From contig JAVXUO010001788.1 of assembly GCA_033065855.1 (NCBI GenBank), forward strand, positions 62,001-126,000: a stretch of 64,000 nt of DNA. The letters run 5' to 3'. The position numbers and the translations under genes are program-made. The notes beneath the pieces were generated by a model. It was not told where the DNA came from, ran no database searches, and was given only the letters and a program-made list of their open reading frames with translations. Shown piece after piece: positions 45,236 through 57,903 of the stretch. Each line of letters starts with the position of its first letter. Within the stretch, counting starts at the first letter, position 1. This DNA is from Escallonia rubra (lineage: Eukaryota; Streptophyta; Magnoliopsida; Escalloniales; Escalloniaceae).

Positions 45236-46778
45236 CCGCGGGAAATATAACAGGATAATTAACAAACATATAAGAACATTAAAGACCCACCCTTTATCAT
45301 CACTTGTCCTCCACTTCGCACCAACTGCCGGAAAACATAGACATCTGTCATGCCAAACCCGAAGCTCGAGGTCACGAGTCAAAGCCATAGGCCAAGCCAC
45401 ACATCACACCACTTCACCTTCAGCCGAGAACCCCCAACCCTCGGCACCGTCGACCACCGCTAGAAATCACCGCCATCCACCATAATCAACCATATGAACC
45501 AACGGAAAAAATTAAGAACTAAAACCCACATCAGAGCTTCACCACAACACAATCTAGCAACCTTCCCAAAACATTCACCGATCTCTCCACCATCTGGAGG
45601 CCGAAGAAACCGTTAACTGACTGTCATCCTACCACGCAGAGCACCAATTCCTAAACACAAACAACCTACCTTTCTGAAAGGAAGAGATGGAGGGGGAACT
45701 ACTTGAAGGGAGGGGGAAGACAAACCTAGTAGGAAAATTATTCTTCCTAACAGACTCTCCTACCTTCTCTAGCCCATGGCTAGAGGTGTCAAAAGGGCCG
45801 AGCGGCCCGCGGGCTGGCCCGACCCGACCCGTTTTTGGCCCGGGCTAGCCCGGCCCTCCACGTGAACAGTGACGGCCCGCTACTTTAGGGCTTGGACCAG
45901 GCCACATATTTCTAACAAATTATCCAGGCCCGGCTCGGCCCTAAAAAGCCCGGGTCAGGCCCTAAAAAACGTGCTGGCCCGAAACCGGCCCGTTTTCAGG
46001 CCCTCACTCGATTTTTAAGGCTGGCCCGGGTTCAGCCCGAATTTCGACCCTTTTCTGGCTCTAAAGTGGGCTGGCCCCACGAATTTCAAATCAAAATTTT
46101 CCCCCCTTTTCCACCCCAACGGCCATATTCCTCACTATTTCCCTAAATTCCACTTTTACCACCCAACAACAATATAACGGCTAGTTTGGGAGATATTTTG
46201 ATCCAACTTAATTTTTTTTTTAAACTATTTTGAGGTTTTTTACACTCTTACCCTCCCCAACAACTATAAACGAATAATTTTAAGGAGCATTTTAGTCTTT
46301 TGTGAACTTTCAAAAATCTATAAATTCACACCCTTTCTTTCTAATTTTTCACACCAATTTCTTACTCTCTCTTATCTAAACATTCTATATTTCTACAAGC
46401 TTTGCTACTATTTTCCTCTCTAACTACTACTCTTGCTAATTACTACTCACTAATTAGTACTCTTGCTAATTACTACTCTCGTTTACTAATTACTACTCTT
46501 CTTATATTCTAATTACTAACTACTTCTTTTATTCATTTGTTACTCTCTAATTCTTTTGTTTACTAATTAGTAATTAGTGCATTATTTTTTATTAATTACT
46601 ATTACCAAATTCTTTTTAATTACTAACTCTCTCCAATTTTGAGTTACTAATTACTCTTATTCGTTAGTTACTCTTTAATTCTTTTTAATTGTTATTTCTA
46701 ATTAGTAATTACTGCTCGTATTCCTGCATTTAGTTTACTATTACTAGTTTGATTTTCCAATCTAGTAAAAAAGTTTAG

Positions 46779-49061
46779 CATCAAATATGGCTGGACTACC
46801 GAAGAAACTGAAGCGTGGATCATCATCACGAAAAACATCATCATCATCACAAACACCACCACCAGCACAAGTTCCACCACCACGGTCATCACAAACATCA
46901 ATCCAAGCACCACCATAACCATTCATTCCTGGACGAATGAGTACAGGTTGTATGATAGATACTTAAGTCAATTGGGAGTTCAATCAAAACTTTTCAGATC
47001 TTGAATACACGTCTTCACAAGACCCCCAGCATTATAGTCAAGGACGCAGCTCGGTTGGTGAAGCTACTACTCCGTGGTATAATGTTAACCCGATGAGCGG
47101 TCGTGATGGAGAAGGGCCGAGCAATACTTCCGGTAGTCAGTCAGAAGTCCAAAAGGTGAAAAAATAGAAAGCCGAGTGTTGGAATCATTTTGATGAAATT
47201 ACGGTGGACGGCGCTCGAAAAGCTCGATGTAAGTATTGTGCTAAATTATTTACCACTGATTGTGGTAATGGACATCTTAATAGGCATTACCCTATGTGTG
47301 CACCTCGAAGCGGCCACGTCGAACCTAGTCAAACGCAGTTATCTTTTGACGGTAAGTTATTTGTTTATAATCAGCAAAAACAAAGAGACGGTCTCGCTGA
47401 ATTTGTTATTCATGATGAACAAGCCTTTAGTTTTGCCGATAATCGTAAGCACTGTAGATATATGAACACCTACATGCAACATTTGTACAAAAAGGTTACA
47501 CGAAACACCACTAAATTTGATGTACTCCGACAGTATTATGCTGCTAAAGCATGCTTGATTGATTCTTTCGATCATTTTGACGGTAAAGTTAGTCTTACTT
47601 CTGATATTTGGCAATCTCCGTTTACTTTTGTCAGTTATGCTTGTGTGACGGCCCATTGGATTGATGTTGATTGGGTTATGAACAAAAGAATCATCGTATT
47701 CGAACTATTTATTTTTCCGCATGATGCAAATAATGTAGCTAGTATTATAATTAATGCATGTACCACATTTAAAATAAAGAATAAGATTATGAGTGTTAGT
47801 TTTGATAATGCTTCTAATAATAAAGTTGATGTTGCAGCTTTAAAGGACACCCTTCAACCTGTACTTGATGGTGAATTATTTCATGTTCGCTGTGTTTGTC
47901 ACATTATTAATTTAATTGTTCAAGATGGTTTAGCTGCTGCAGGAGATATTCTTCTCAAAATGAGGGGTATGACGGCGTAGGTTAATAGTTCAGGTCCGAG
48001 AACACAATAATTTAAAACGTTGTGTGTTAATTATAATATGCCTCGCAGGAGACCACTTACAGATGTGGCCCACATGTGGAACTCTACATACCATATGCTT
48101 TTACATATTTTGGCATACAAAGAAGTCTATACGCATTATCTACTAACCTTGTTCCTAGCCGGCTTGCCAACTTAGGAGGAATGGCAGATGGCTACATACC
48201 TATCTGAATTTTTGGAGGTATTTTACACGTCTACCAACTTTTTGTCTGGTACGTACTATCCCACCTCTCTTATCGCTATAATAGAAATCCTCAAGATGGC
48301 TACAATGTTAATAAAATGAAAATATATATGACCCTTTCAACAAATAGTAAAAAAGATGGATAAAAAATTTAATAAATATTGGAAGAAATTGCCTGTTATT
48401 TTTGTTGTGGCTACTTGTTTAGATCCTAGGTTAAAGTTGTATGGCGTGAACGTGTCGATACAAGATATTGCAAGACTAATGAATTACACACAAGATGACA
48501 CAACTACACTCACAACGAAAGTGAGCAAGAAATTCGAGAATCTATTCAACCTCTATCATAGTTTCGCTGACGTGCGTGGGCGAGCTTCATCATTGACTGG
48601 TGAGATGTATTATGCGCCATATCTTAAGGGCCTTGAACATCTAGTAGCAAGACAACTACCAGGTGAAGGTACTTTTAATACAACAGGTTCGTCTAGTTTT
48701 TCCTCTTTTAATGAGATTGGTTTATATTCAAATTCTAATAATTATGCTAATTTATCAATGCAAGAAAATGTTAATTTTAATTTGTTAAATTTTTAGAAAC
48801 AAAATCAAAACATGTATAAAACTTTATCTCAAATTGAACGGGATGTACTGCCGGTGCAAGCCTTCACGGTTGCTTCAGAGTTGGCATTTTTAGCGAGCAG
48901 GAGGGTTTTGAATGATAGGAAGAGTCATCTTAACCTTGAGTCGCTCGAGCTATGTATGTGTTGAAAGGATTATCTTGATGCAAAATACCGCGAGCAAGAT
49001 AAACTGATTGATGATAGGAAAAGCAGTGACTCAGACGTTGAAACACTTGCGGATGATTAGG
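46779..49061 (+). pseudogene. hAT transposase (BED zinc finger), inactivated
   Basis: The frame opens with MAGLPKKLKRGSSSRKTSSS and is closed early by a stop at about 46917. It resumes at 47167 with a BED-type zinc finger (CKYC, then HLNRHYPMC). The RNase-H-like core follows to 47980 (LTSDIWQSPFTFVSYACVTAHWI, SVSFDNASNNK, HVRCVCHIINLIVQDGL). Another part resumes at 48356 (YWKKLPVIFVVATCLDPR), and the hAT dimerisation region lies at 48797-49000 (QIERDVLPVQAFTVASELAF, RRVLNDRKSHLNLESLELC). Stops at about 46917, 47167, 47978, 48796 and 48960, and missing sequence around 47981-48355, mean it cannot encode a working transposase. A complete hAT transposase of this type is about 650-700 aa. Confidence 0.85.
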
Positions 49062-49110
49062 TAATTTCTTTTTATTTTTCGTTTCTCAAGTTTTTAGAAT
49101 AAAATTTTTC

Positions 49111-49114
<4 letters not shown>

Positions 49115-49155
<41 letters not shown>
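49115..49155. repeat. (TA)n microsatellite, left of the inserted element
   Basis: About 20 TA repeats end exactly where the terminal inverted repeat GGGAGCTGATCC begins. The matching (TA) stretch resumes at 50491-50507 after the element. Confidence 0.95.
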
Positions 49156-49157
<2 letters not shown>

Positions 49158-49268
49158 GAGCTGATCCATTGACAGCGCTGGCAAATGGAGTTAAGTTGCC
49201 AACGCGATCTGGCCGTCCATCCTGAAAGATGGACCGCCCAGATCGCGCCTTTTTCGAATACTGTCAGT

Positions 49269-50377
49269 CGTCCGCGACACTATATCGCGGACGGACTTTT
49301 TTACCTTTTTGCCCCTCCGCCCCGTCCGCTAAACTGTGTCGCGGACGGACTTTTTTTTAGTTTTTTTTAAGCCCGTCCGCTACATAATGTAGCGGACAAA
49401 TTTTTTGACAAAAATGACAGTCTGTTACGTCCGCTACATTATGTAGCGGACGAGTAGACAGAGACTACTTTTTCTTTCTCTTTTTCGGTCCTTTCTGGCT
49501 CACGCATCAGTACCATCTTTCCCTCTCTCCCCCCTATATGCTCTGAAGTACGACTGAAGATAGCTCCGCTTCACAGCTTTGCTGTCGCGGTCGATGCCTC
49601 CTCAGCAACATCACAGGCCACGCTTAGGTAACCTCGGTGACTCCGCAAGCCGCGATCGCAGCCTCCTGGGTGACTCCGCAAGCCGCGGTCACTGGCCTCC
49701 TCGGCGGCGTAACATCATAGATTTGGTTCAGCGGCGGTGGTGGTTGTGGGTGATGGGTTCAACGGCGGTGGTGGTGGTGATGGGTTCAGCGGCGGTGGCA
49801 GAGTTTTGGTGGGTGTGGGTGATGGGGGCAGCAGGGGTGGCAGAGTTTTGGTGGTGGTGGGTGATGGGTTCAGCGGCGGTGGTGGTTGTGGGTGATGGGT
49901 TCAGCGGCGGTGGTGGTGGTGATGGGTTCAGCGGCGGTGGCAGAGTTTTGGTGGTTGTGGGTGATGGGTTCAGCGGCGGTGGTGGTTGTGGGTGATGGGT
50001 TCAGCGGCGGTGGTGGTTGTGGGTGATGGGTTCAGCGGCGGTGGTGGTGGTGATGGGTTCAGCGGCCGTTTCTCTTTTCAGCCATGAGCTTGGCAAAGAA
50101 TTAGTGTGTCCATTGGCATTGGTTTATGACCTGTGAAAGGAGAGAGAGAGAGAGAGAGGGGAAAAGAAGTCAGAGGATTAAAATGAGAGAGAGAGAGAGA
50201 GAGAATGTAAGAAAACCCATCCGCTACATAATGTAGCGGATGAGAGAAAGGACATACCAAAAAGTCAGAGCATTAATGTCAGAAAACTATCCGCTACATA
50301 ATGTAGCGGATGGGCTGTTTTTAAGTTTGAGGGTATTTTTGTCAAAAAAATCGTCCGCTACATAATGTAGCGGACGA
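49269..50377. repeat. Seven ~25-bp palindromes in the TIR element
   Basis: Palindromes lie at 49269-49293, 49323-49347, 49375-49397, 49428-49452, 50218-50242, 50289-50311 and 50351-50377. Five share the core CCGCTACAT(A/T)ATGTAGCGG; the first two are variants with CCGCGACAC...TCGCGG and CCGCTAAAC...TCGCGG. Four lie in the left arm about 50 bp apart, three in the right arm 60-70 bp apart. Single-base-loop palindromes repeated in both arms suggest binding sites for a dimeric protein or strong hairpins. Confidence 0.92.
49725..50070. repeat. GGTTCAGCGGCGGTGGTGG minisatellite
   Basis: Roughly ten copies of a 27-48-bp unit GTGATGGGTTCAGCGGCGGT with GGTGGTTGTGG or GGCAGAGTTTTGGTG extensions form the core of the TIR element. 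The frame MGSAAVVVVMGS/GDGFSGGGG at 49579-49995 is a consequence of this repeat, not a gene. Confidence 0.9.
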
Positions 50378-51055
50378 ACTTAAAAAAATCGTAAAAAAAA
50401 GATCTGGACCGTCCACAGATCGCGCGTGGACGGTCAGATCGCGTTGGCAACTTAACTCCATTTGCCAGCGCTGTCAATGGATCAGCTCCCTATATATATA
50501 TATATAATAGGTTTTTACAAACAAGATAAATATTTTTTCATATATATAAAAAAAATAGGTAACTTCGCCTATTTATTTACAAGCAGCCGGTCCCAAGCCC
50601 GGATAAAAGAAGGAAGGCCTATGAATAAATTTATCTTCAATTTAACTCCATCAGTTTGAATATTTGAATGCTAGAAATATTTATTGTATACACACATATG
50701 ACTACATATATGTGTGCGTGCCTAGGGATTTTTAGTTGTTTTATTTGCTTGTATACACATATATGTGGTAATATGTATAGGCTCATTATTACATTACAAT
50801 TTGCTTACATAATAACAAGAAATTATGGCAATTAAAGTATTTAATTTGAATAACAAGAAATTAAAAAAAAGGATTAGTCCCGGGTCCAACCCAAGCCCGG
50901 ACCTAAATATAGGGCCTAGGGCCAGGGCTTGGACTGGGCCTAGATACCCCATTAATCTGGCCTGGCCCGGTTTCCATTCTCTTTGGCCCGGCCCTGGCCC
51001 TTTTTCTCTTTTGGCCCGCGGGCCGGCCTAAGCCCGACCCTTTATGGCACCACCA

Positions 51056-52410
51056 CGCCCAAATACAATGATGTCTGGCAGCAACACAAACCACCAACCC
51101 AAGGTTTACTATCCTAGTCCACATGTACAAACCATAATCCTGAGCCTGTCGACCAAACATGCACCTCAGGCAATAGATCTTGCGAAATAGTACCAGATCT
51201 GACGTCCTTCATCACAGCTACCCTTCGTCGCAAGACGCTGATACAAGGGTAATCAACCAACACCAGACAAAACATAAAATAGCGACAAAGGAAAAGCAAA
51301 CTAAAGCTACCACACCACCACACACCAGAGGAAACCAATGGTGGTGGTGGAGGACCACGAAAAGAGAGGTTAGGGTTTTTTTCGACAGAGGGGCCTTTTT
51401 CATAAGGGGGAGAGAGTTACCATACCAAGGGTGAAACCAGATGGAACTCCACACCTTGTTAAAATTACAGAGCTTGTTGGAGTTACAACCTTTGTATTTT
51501 TTGGAGTATTCTTGCTCGGAGTCCTTAGGCAGTTATAGCCTTTGTAGAATAGCAGCTTGGAAATGGGCCAAGCAGATAAAAGAATGACAACGGTGGAAGA
51601 CTGAGAGAAAGACAAGGTAACACCGAACAGGCTAATGAGACGATGGTGTTAAGCTTGAGACATGGTGGTGGTTCAGGCTAATGACAATGAGATTAATTGT
51701 TGATTTCACCAAAAGCTGAGAAAGGAAGAAAAACAGAGGAGAAGAGGTTTGGCTTGCTTTCGAATCGCGTGAATAGATTAGGACAAAGAAAACGAATTGG
51801 TTCAGAAAACGAAATAACGCCCATTCTGCGAGCGTTGCAGAAGCTACTAAATGACTCTCAAAATGGTGATCGTGTTGTTCTGCTACAACGATATAAAAAA
51901 AAGTAAAGGGGAAGAAAAGTGTATTATTAAACATTTTAACATGGACGATCAATTTTTTTTTTAATTGATAACATTCAATGTGCGCTTTTTTTAATATTTT
52001 AAACCGTATAAGATTGTTTCCATTGTTTCCATTCAAAGCAACAGGGCCAAGCAACCGTAACTAAGGAATGCCAGATCTCTAGCAACTTTTACTTGTCCTA
52101 TCAGGATTGATGTATATCAGGATTGGGTACATGACGTTTTGTTACATGGTTATCTATGCACTCCTGACCTACCGTCACTTTTGGGAAATGAGTGTTAAGG
52201 GGCACACCCTGACGGTGATAACAGGAGTGGTGGGTTATAAAAATCTGTGAGTTTGGGTTTTCAGTGCGTGTTTGTGTGATAGGCAGAAGGTAGTTGGGTA
52301 TTTGGCAGCAGTTGTTGGGGGTTTGGCGATGATTGTGATGGGAAGTGGCGAGGGGTTTTGACAGTGGTCGTCATGGAGAGTGGTTGGGTCTATTTGTGTT
52401 GTGTGTGCGT

Positions 52411-52442
<32 letters not shown>

Positions 52443-53600
52443 GAGAAAGAGGGCGGTTGCCACTGTGTCTAGGGGGTGGGCAGAAGGTGGTCATCGGGCT
52501 AGGGGGTCTTTGTGTGATATGCAGGTGGTTGCCAGTTTTTGTGTGTGTGATGAGCAGTGGACAGTGGTGTTTGAGGGGTAGGATGATGTTTAATAAGGTA
52601 TAAAGGGATAAGGGTGCACCGTGCACTGGTGGTGGTCATCGATTTATTTGTGTGTGCATTTGCGTGTGGGGTGTAGGCAATGGGGTTTGTGGGTGGAGTT
52701 TGGTGGTGAGATATTCTTCGGATAAGCAGAGAGGGATAAGGACGCACCGGTGGTGGTTGTCAACCTGTGCGTGTGTATAGGGGGTTGTGATGGGCATCAG
52801 TGTTTGGTGGTGGGATGGTGTTCGGATACCCAAAGAGGGATAATGGTGGTCAACGGTGATGGTAGCAGGTGTATACAGGTGTCAGCGACAACGACTGGGC
52901 ATTGACAGGGGCAACTGAAAGGGCAATATTGATAAATCAACAAGAATATGTGTGGTGCCCTAACTTTTATTGATGGATCCTTAATTGGATGGGGCTTTCT
53001 GTAAACTTACTACAAACCACAGTGCATAGAGTAATTCTAGTAGATAGAGAGAACCGTGTGTATTTTCGAGTAAACCTTAGAAGTGTCGAGTGTAATTAGC
53101 CATATAAAGTATTGCATGAACTTAATGCATATATTTGAAACATGCTTTGTGATTAGATAAAGAAAATCCCAATAACACTTCCCACGAATTTCACCTTTCT
53201 CAAGAACACCTAATTCAAGTTTGCACTCAAAGAATCTTCATTCAAATAAACAAATAAAATAACTAAAACTTATTGAAATAAGGAATAATATCATTAAACT
53301 TATTGAGTTTAGGAGTAAGTTGCAGTCTCAAAGAAGACCACATGGAATAAGAATATGGAACCAACTAATTTCGGGCCGGTAATAGGAAAGGAGGGCACTA
53401 AAGTGTTTATCGGTGACTAGGTGTGGGGTCTGGGGATAAGGGGAGAGTGGTTGTTAGATATTCCCTTTCCATTTTCACATGTGGGATAGCCAACAATTTT
53501 GACCAAACATTTCAAGAGGGATTTCTTTCGCACGATGTAAACCAATCCCATAAATTCAGGGAGGTGTAGACAATTTCTTCTATAGCTAATTTGGGTGCAC
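51056..53600. other. Gene-free stretch with GT-rich repeats
   Basis: No gene is recognised. 52240-52860 is GT-rich with a (GA)n run at 52410-52450. Three loose repeats at about 52585, 52725 and 52830 each contain GGGATAAGG or GGGATAATGG and TGGTGGT(C/T). Frames across it are compositional. Confidence 0.5.
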
Positions 53601-54110
53601 TATTCCTTTAATGGGCAGAAGAGTGGAAGACTTGAGTTGCATTTATCCACGGATGCTCTCCACCTACTCCCTTCTCCTATACAAAGTGAATAATGCATAA
53701 GGATTCTGCACACCGACACCCAAGCCTTTTAGCCTTTGAGAGTTAAGAGAGAGTAAAACATTTAGAACTTGTAATTATTAGGCATTTAGAGCTTATAATT
53801 GTACCTCAAATACAAGAGTTTAAGTACTTTTGTAATTGTACTAGTGAGTGAGAAAATTATAAAGAGTTTTATTCTCAGAAAAATAGTGATGTGAGTGTGG
53901 TGTATTTGAAAATTGGGTTTGAGTGACAGTTCCTTTATACCTTCTCCATTTTATAGTACAAGCGTTCTCGCTAACTTTCCTATGAACGTAGACAAGATGC
54001 CGAATCACGTTAAATATTCGTGTCCATATTTTTGTATGTGACAGTTTTTATATATTCTTTTCTTTTCTTTTTTGTTATGTACTTGTTTAGGAATTTAAAT
54101 CCCAACGGTG
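53600..54110 (+). mobile_element. Possible Ty1-copia-type solo LTR fragment
   Basis: The segment ends with GAACGTAGACAAGATGCCGA, then ATCACGTTAAATATTCGTG (53984-54022), which resembles the conserved 3' portion of many plant copia LTRs (GGACGTAGGCNNNNTGCCGAACCACGTAAA). Upstream is a stretch with TACTAGTGAGTGAGAAAATT and AGAGTTTTATTCTCAG, consistent with R/U5-like sequence. No primer-binding site follows immediately, and no gag-pol remains. Boundaries are uncertain. Confidence 0.4.
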
Positions 54111-57100
54111 GTGGTGTTTGGATAAGACTCTGGTGGTGAATAAGCATTCTTGAATATGATTAGGAAAGGGTTGTTAGACATCAGCCTTGGGGTTCTTTTC
54201 TTTATTTGTGGTCGCAAACACAGCTAATTTTTGTTGTCTATGTGGATTGTGATTGGTTGTGCTTGTGTTTGGCATTGTTACAACAATTGGTTCTATTTGC
54301 CATTTATTGTCCAACTCTGTTTGTTTGATTAGTTCGGTTCTTAGTTTGCATAGTTGATGCCAAAGTTAGAATGATTACTCTGAGAAACTCTGATACCAAT
54401 TCTGGCATCCATTATAGCTAATGTTTATGTTGTCTACTAGCATCGGTAACAATACCCAAACTTAGAACAAGATGCAAAAAAGCAGAGCAAACAACACAAA
54501 CTCCTCCCATACCCTTTGCCTTGAAATATGTTCTTTTAGCACCATCAACCTTCTCAAGAGTGCAGGGATAACTTGGCACGAGCAATGGCATATGGGTGAA
54601 AAAAATCCCTTTGGCTTGAGATATATTCTTCTAGCACCCTCAACCTTCTCAAATCCAAGAACAACTTGGCACGAACGACGGGATGGATAGGTCTATCCAA
54701 GAATAACGTGTCCCGCCATAAAGATCCGTTCTGCAACAATTGGTTGTGCATGAATATGAGAACGACGATTATTGAATTACGGAGCCTTATGCAAGACACG
54801 TTACTTACCCCAATTTGGTGCCAACTCAGAAATTGCCTTCTAGGGTTTAATGGAGTCCATGATGTGGCCATGACCGCCTTTATATGAGAGTAGCAAAACT
54901 GAGCATCCATTTCACCTTCACATTCTGCTTTTCTTTCCTTCTCCCCTTTCCAGTTGCCTCCCTGTTCTGATGCCTGTGTTGCAGCGGTATAAAGCTGGGG
55001 GGAAATGTTTGGAGGGAAAGATTAGAGTTGGAATGACATATTTGCCCCTCTTTTGCGGCTCACAAATGGCTGACCCGTAACAGAAACTAACAGAACGATT
55101 GGTCTGGCGAACGTGAGGTAGTTTAAGGACTAAATGGCTGAAAAGCAAAGTTTAAGGACTGTACTGGAAAAATGCAAATAGTTTAATGACGGTCTTGAGA
55201 GTTGTCCCAGGATGAAATCTGAATGTTGCTATAAGCAAGCATTAAGCTTTCACCTCTTCCGGCAAGCACTTCCATCTTGTCTGCATCAGTTACCGGCTCC
55301 TTGTGCTATCTAAGGATTTTGAGTTGTTTCTTCCACGCCTTACGTAAATGAAGCGGCCATACGACAGGCAATGACTGGAGATCTGATGATCGGAAGACAT
55401 ATCAAGGCTGTTTAATGAACAGTCAGGTGGCTGATCTGCTGTGATACACACAAAAAGAGAAAATCACCAAAGCTTAGAACTTCAGCATTATTTGTCCTTC
55501 ATTGGAGAGCGTCTAATACTGTCAGCCAGAAATAAGAACTCTACATGGACATGCTAAATATGCGTGGGATGTGTGGCATCAAGACTACATAAAGCGTTGG
55601 TGTCCAATTCGCATCAGACACGGGCGTAAATCCTTCTTAACATGCCTGTGCTTGCTGAAAATCGACGAGGATACCCTAATCTATGAGTGTATCAGACCAC
55701 TTGTTTTGGGCATGTAAAACTACTCATCTCTTATCTAACGAAGATCCTCAAGTCTCTCCAATAGTTGATAGAAATCAAGAAAATTGGCCGTTTAATCAAA
55801 TGAGCGGGTGGCTCTGAGCAACATACCTTACTCATGCCAGATAAAAACCAATCTCATGGCTCAAAAGAATATGTGACCCAAGAGCTTGATAGTTATGACA
55901 GGCCTTGGAAGCCCTGGGCAAAGACAAGACGTCACGAGAAAACAAGGAGTAAGTTTTGGTTGGGCGAGTACTATTTATGCATCAACTATGATGAGTTCTG
56001 GCTACTTTAATAATATCACATCAATTGGGCATCCTAGTACGTGTATTATTCACCCTAGTACTTAGTAGCAACAAAATTACGTAATACTATGAATTATGAT
56101 GCATCACCTAAAGCTTGCTTAACATTTATTACCAAAATCGGGAATAAAGGCCAAGGGCTTGTTTGTTTTGTCGCCCTCTTTCTATTCCTCGATATATCTG
56201 TGTAGTCAAGTGTTCAATGTAATGCTTTCTGATGGGCATGTAGCTAAATCACCCTGCCCCATACAGCTTGCTGGGCAATGGCTTCTCGGTAAGATTGAAT
56301 TGCGTTATGCGTGACTAGACTTTAGGTTAGTAATACGATGAATGCAATAGATACTTTCCCTAACCCTGTCCCAAAGACCTTCCTACTTTTGCTCCATTTG
56401 ATTGTTTGGGAGGATATACGGAGTTAATCCCCATTGCTACACGTACGAATGGGAGATTCATAATTATGGGAATATGCACTTTTACAACCAAATTCAGATG
56501 CTAAATCAGGCCAAAACTCTAATCAAGTAATTCAGACAAAAAAATAAAAACCCAGAAAAAAACAACAAAAGGTAGTAAGATTTCTGTGAAAGTAATCTCA
56601 AGAACTTATCATATTCCCCGTGGATATTAGAACTCAAATAGATAAGAAAGAACGTAAACGTAATAAACGTCACCGATGTAGAAACAAAAAATAGAATCTA
56701 GGCTCCAGAAGTTTCATACTTCTGTGTAGCTCCTATGAGTAAAGGGACAGTTGATGACATTATGTACTACTAAATTTTTCCAGCTTCATTTAGACCACAC
56801 CAATGGAAAACTTTCTAGCAATTTCCCTTACCACAAGCCTATGGTTGGGTAACTAAGTCAGAGAGCCCCATAAAGTTTTCATAAATCAAAGCTTCCTTGA
56901 TGTCTTCAACAGGTTCTAATTTTCAAAAATCCAATCTCAAGCATACGAAAAGTGCAATTCGAAACAGAACCATGTAGCATACTAGATCCACGCATTCATG
57001 ATCACACCTCCGATTCAAAAAGCCCATCACAAAACTAAGAAAGTATGCTATTTTGATCCCCATGAACACGACTTAGCTGAAGAAGTCAAAGAACCCTCGT

Positions 57101-57900
57101 GTAAAAGGTAAGTCGGATCAATTGTTCTTCTAGATCGAACAATAACACAAGGAACAAGAGTGATAATTCTGTATCATTTCAATATACCAATCATTCAAAA
57201 TGAATTGGCGCTAAACAACCTGCAGAGAGAACCTACTGTCAAAGAACCACTCCGACCCGGTAACACTAATGAAGAGGACATCAACCATAATAAGATAAGA
57301 TCATTTACTTACACTAACCATCAGAAAAAAAATATGTTTAATTGCTAACATGCCTAGCTGAGAAAAGCCCAGCAGTGTCATGCTTGACCTCAAGTTTGAG
57401 GCATGCCCATCGTGAATGCCATGTAAATATTCCAACTAGTAGCATAAATTAATACCCCCTTAGATCAAGGTATGAATATGTGCAGCTAAGATTTCGTACA
57501 AGTCTAATACAAAAGACAAGGAACTCAAATTACTTTAATAGAGCAAGTTATATGAGAACGGAAATGTACAAGTGGGAAGAAAAAAATCATGTTGTAACCA
57601 AATAATGAGATACAAGAAAAGAAAATGCAAGTTCTTGTTTAAGATAGTCCCTGCATTTCCAGTATGGCGTACGCAAACAAGTTTCCTTGCGATAAGATAC
57701 AAGAAGGAAACATACATGGAAGCTGCTTGATGTCCAACATCAAAGTCGTACAGATGTGTTTAAAGGAATTTCCAACAGCAAAAGGTCCTACTTGGAAGGA
57801 AGCTGAAGAGTCCGTTTAACATGGCCATCTTCTGTACGAAAGCCATTCTCATGACGAGCGACAGTGAAAGTATGCCCAAGTGCTGCCTTGATAAAGTTCA
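54110..57900. other. Gene-free stretch downstream of the transporter gene
   Basis: No gene is recognised. CTCTGATACCAATTCTGG at 54382-54399 is the reverse complement of a retrotransposon-like TGGTATCAGAG site. A two-copy repeat containing CATCAACCTTCTC/CCCTCAACCTTCTC and AACTTGGCACGA lies at 54530-54685. 55075-55215 carries TTTAAGGACT words like those at plant transposon ends, but without a partner arm. The last 100-200 bp probably hold the transporter's 3' untranslated region. Confidence 0.45.
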
Positions 57901-57903
57901 CCA

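Larger units (their letters stand above)
42106..45780. other. Intergenic stretch with retroposon-like debris
   Basis: The first 300-400 bp probably contain the PP2C 3' untranslated region. Beyond, no gene is recognisable. The segment includes a retroposon-like 3' end (42800-43630), a MITE-like block (43650-44050), alternating purine-pyrimidine tracts (44350-44620), and a minus-oriented retroposon-like 3' end (45113-45230). Confidence 0.5.
49156..50490. mobile_element. 1335-bp terminal-inverted-repeat element in a TA microsatellite
   Basis: Left end GGGAGCTGATCCATTGACAG and right end CTGTCAATGGATCAGCTCCC are perfect inverted repeats. Similarity extends for 63 bp (49156-49218 and 50428-50490) with a single mismatch. 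The element is inserted cleanly within (TA)n, so the target duplication cannot be counted. Inside each arm lie extra short inverted words (GATCTGG(A)CCGTCCA with TGGACGGTC) and a series of palindromes. The core is a GGCGGTGGTGG minisatellite with no transposase. It is non-autonomous, and its near-identical ends suggest recent activity. It resembles in target choice the microsatellite-targeting Micron elements described in rice; sequence kinship is not claimed. Confidence 0.9.
45781..51055 (+). mobile_element. Decayed hAT-type DNA transposon
   Basis: The left end TAGAGGTGTCAAAAGGGCC, followed by dense GGCCCG/GCCCGGC words (45781-46080), is mirrored by a right end whose reverse complement reads GTGGTGCCATAAAGGGTCGG, with the same GC-rich words (50880-51055). 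GGGGTGTCAAA-like termini with GGCCCG-rich sub-terminal arms are usual for plant hAT elements. Between them lies a broken hAT transposase gene (46779-49061). The 1.3-kb element at 49156-50490 is inserted between the transposase and the right arm. The 8-bp target duplication expected for hAT is not evident, so the exact ends could be off by a few bases. Confidence 0.7.

Noticed and set aside
49579..49995. 138-codon glycine/valine-rich open frame
   Set aside because: Encoded by the minisatellite core of the TIR element; no start context, no conservation signal, composition explained by the repeat.
54382..54910. LTR retrotransposon on the minus strand suggested by a primer-binding-like word
   Set aside because: The word reading TGGTATCAGAG is common in plant DNA; no LTR pair, polypurine tract or gag-pol fragment was found beside it.
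57820..57903. Extra 3' exon of the transporter encoding a 38-residue tail
   Set aside because: An open frame (MVNFIKAALGHTF...) lies just beyond the stop on the minus strand, but the first frame already ends at the family's usual C-terminal position and no clear splice pair links the two.
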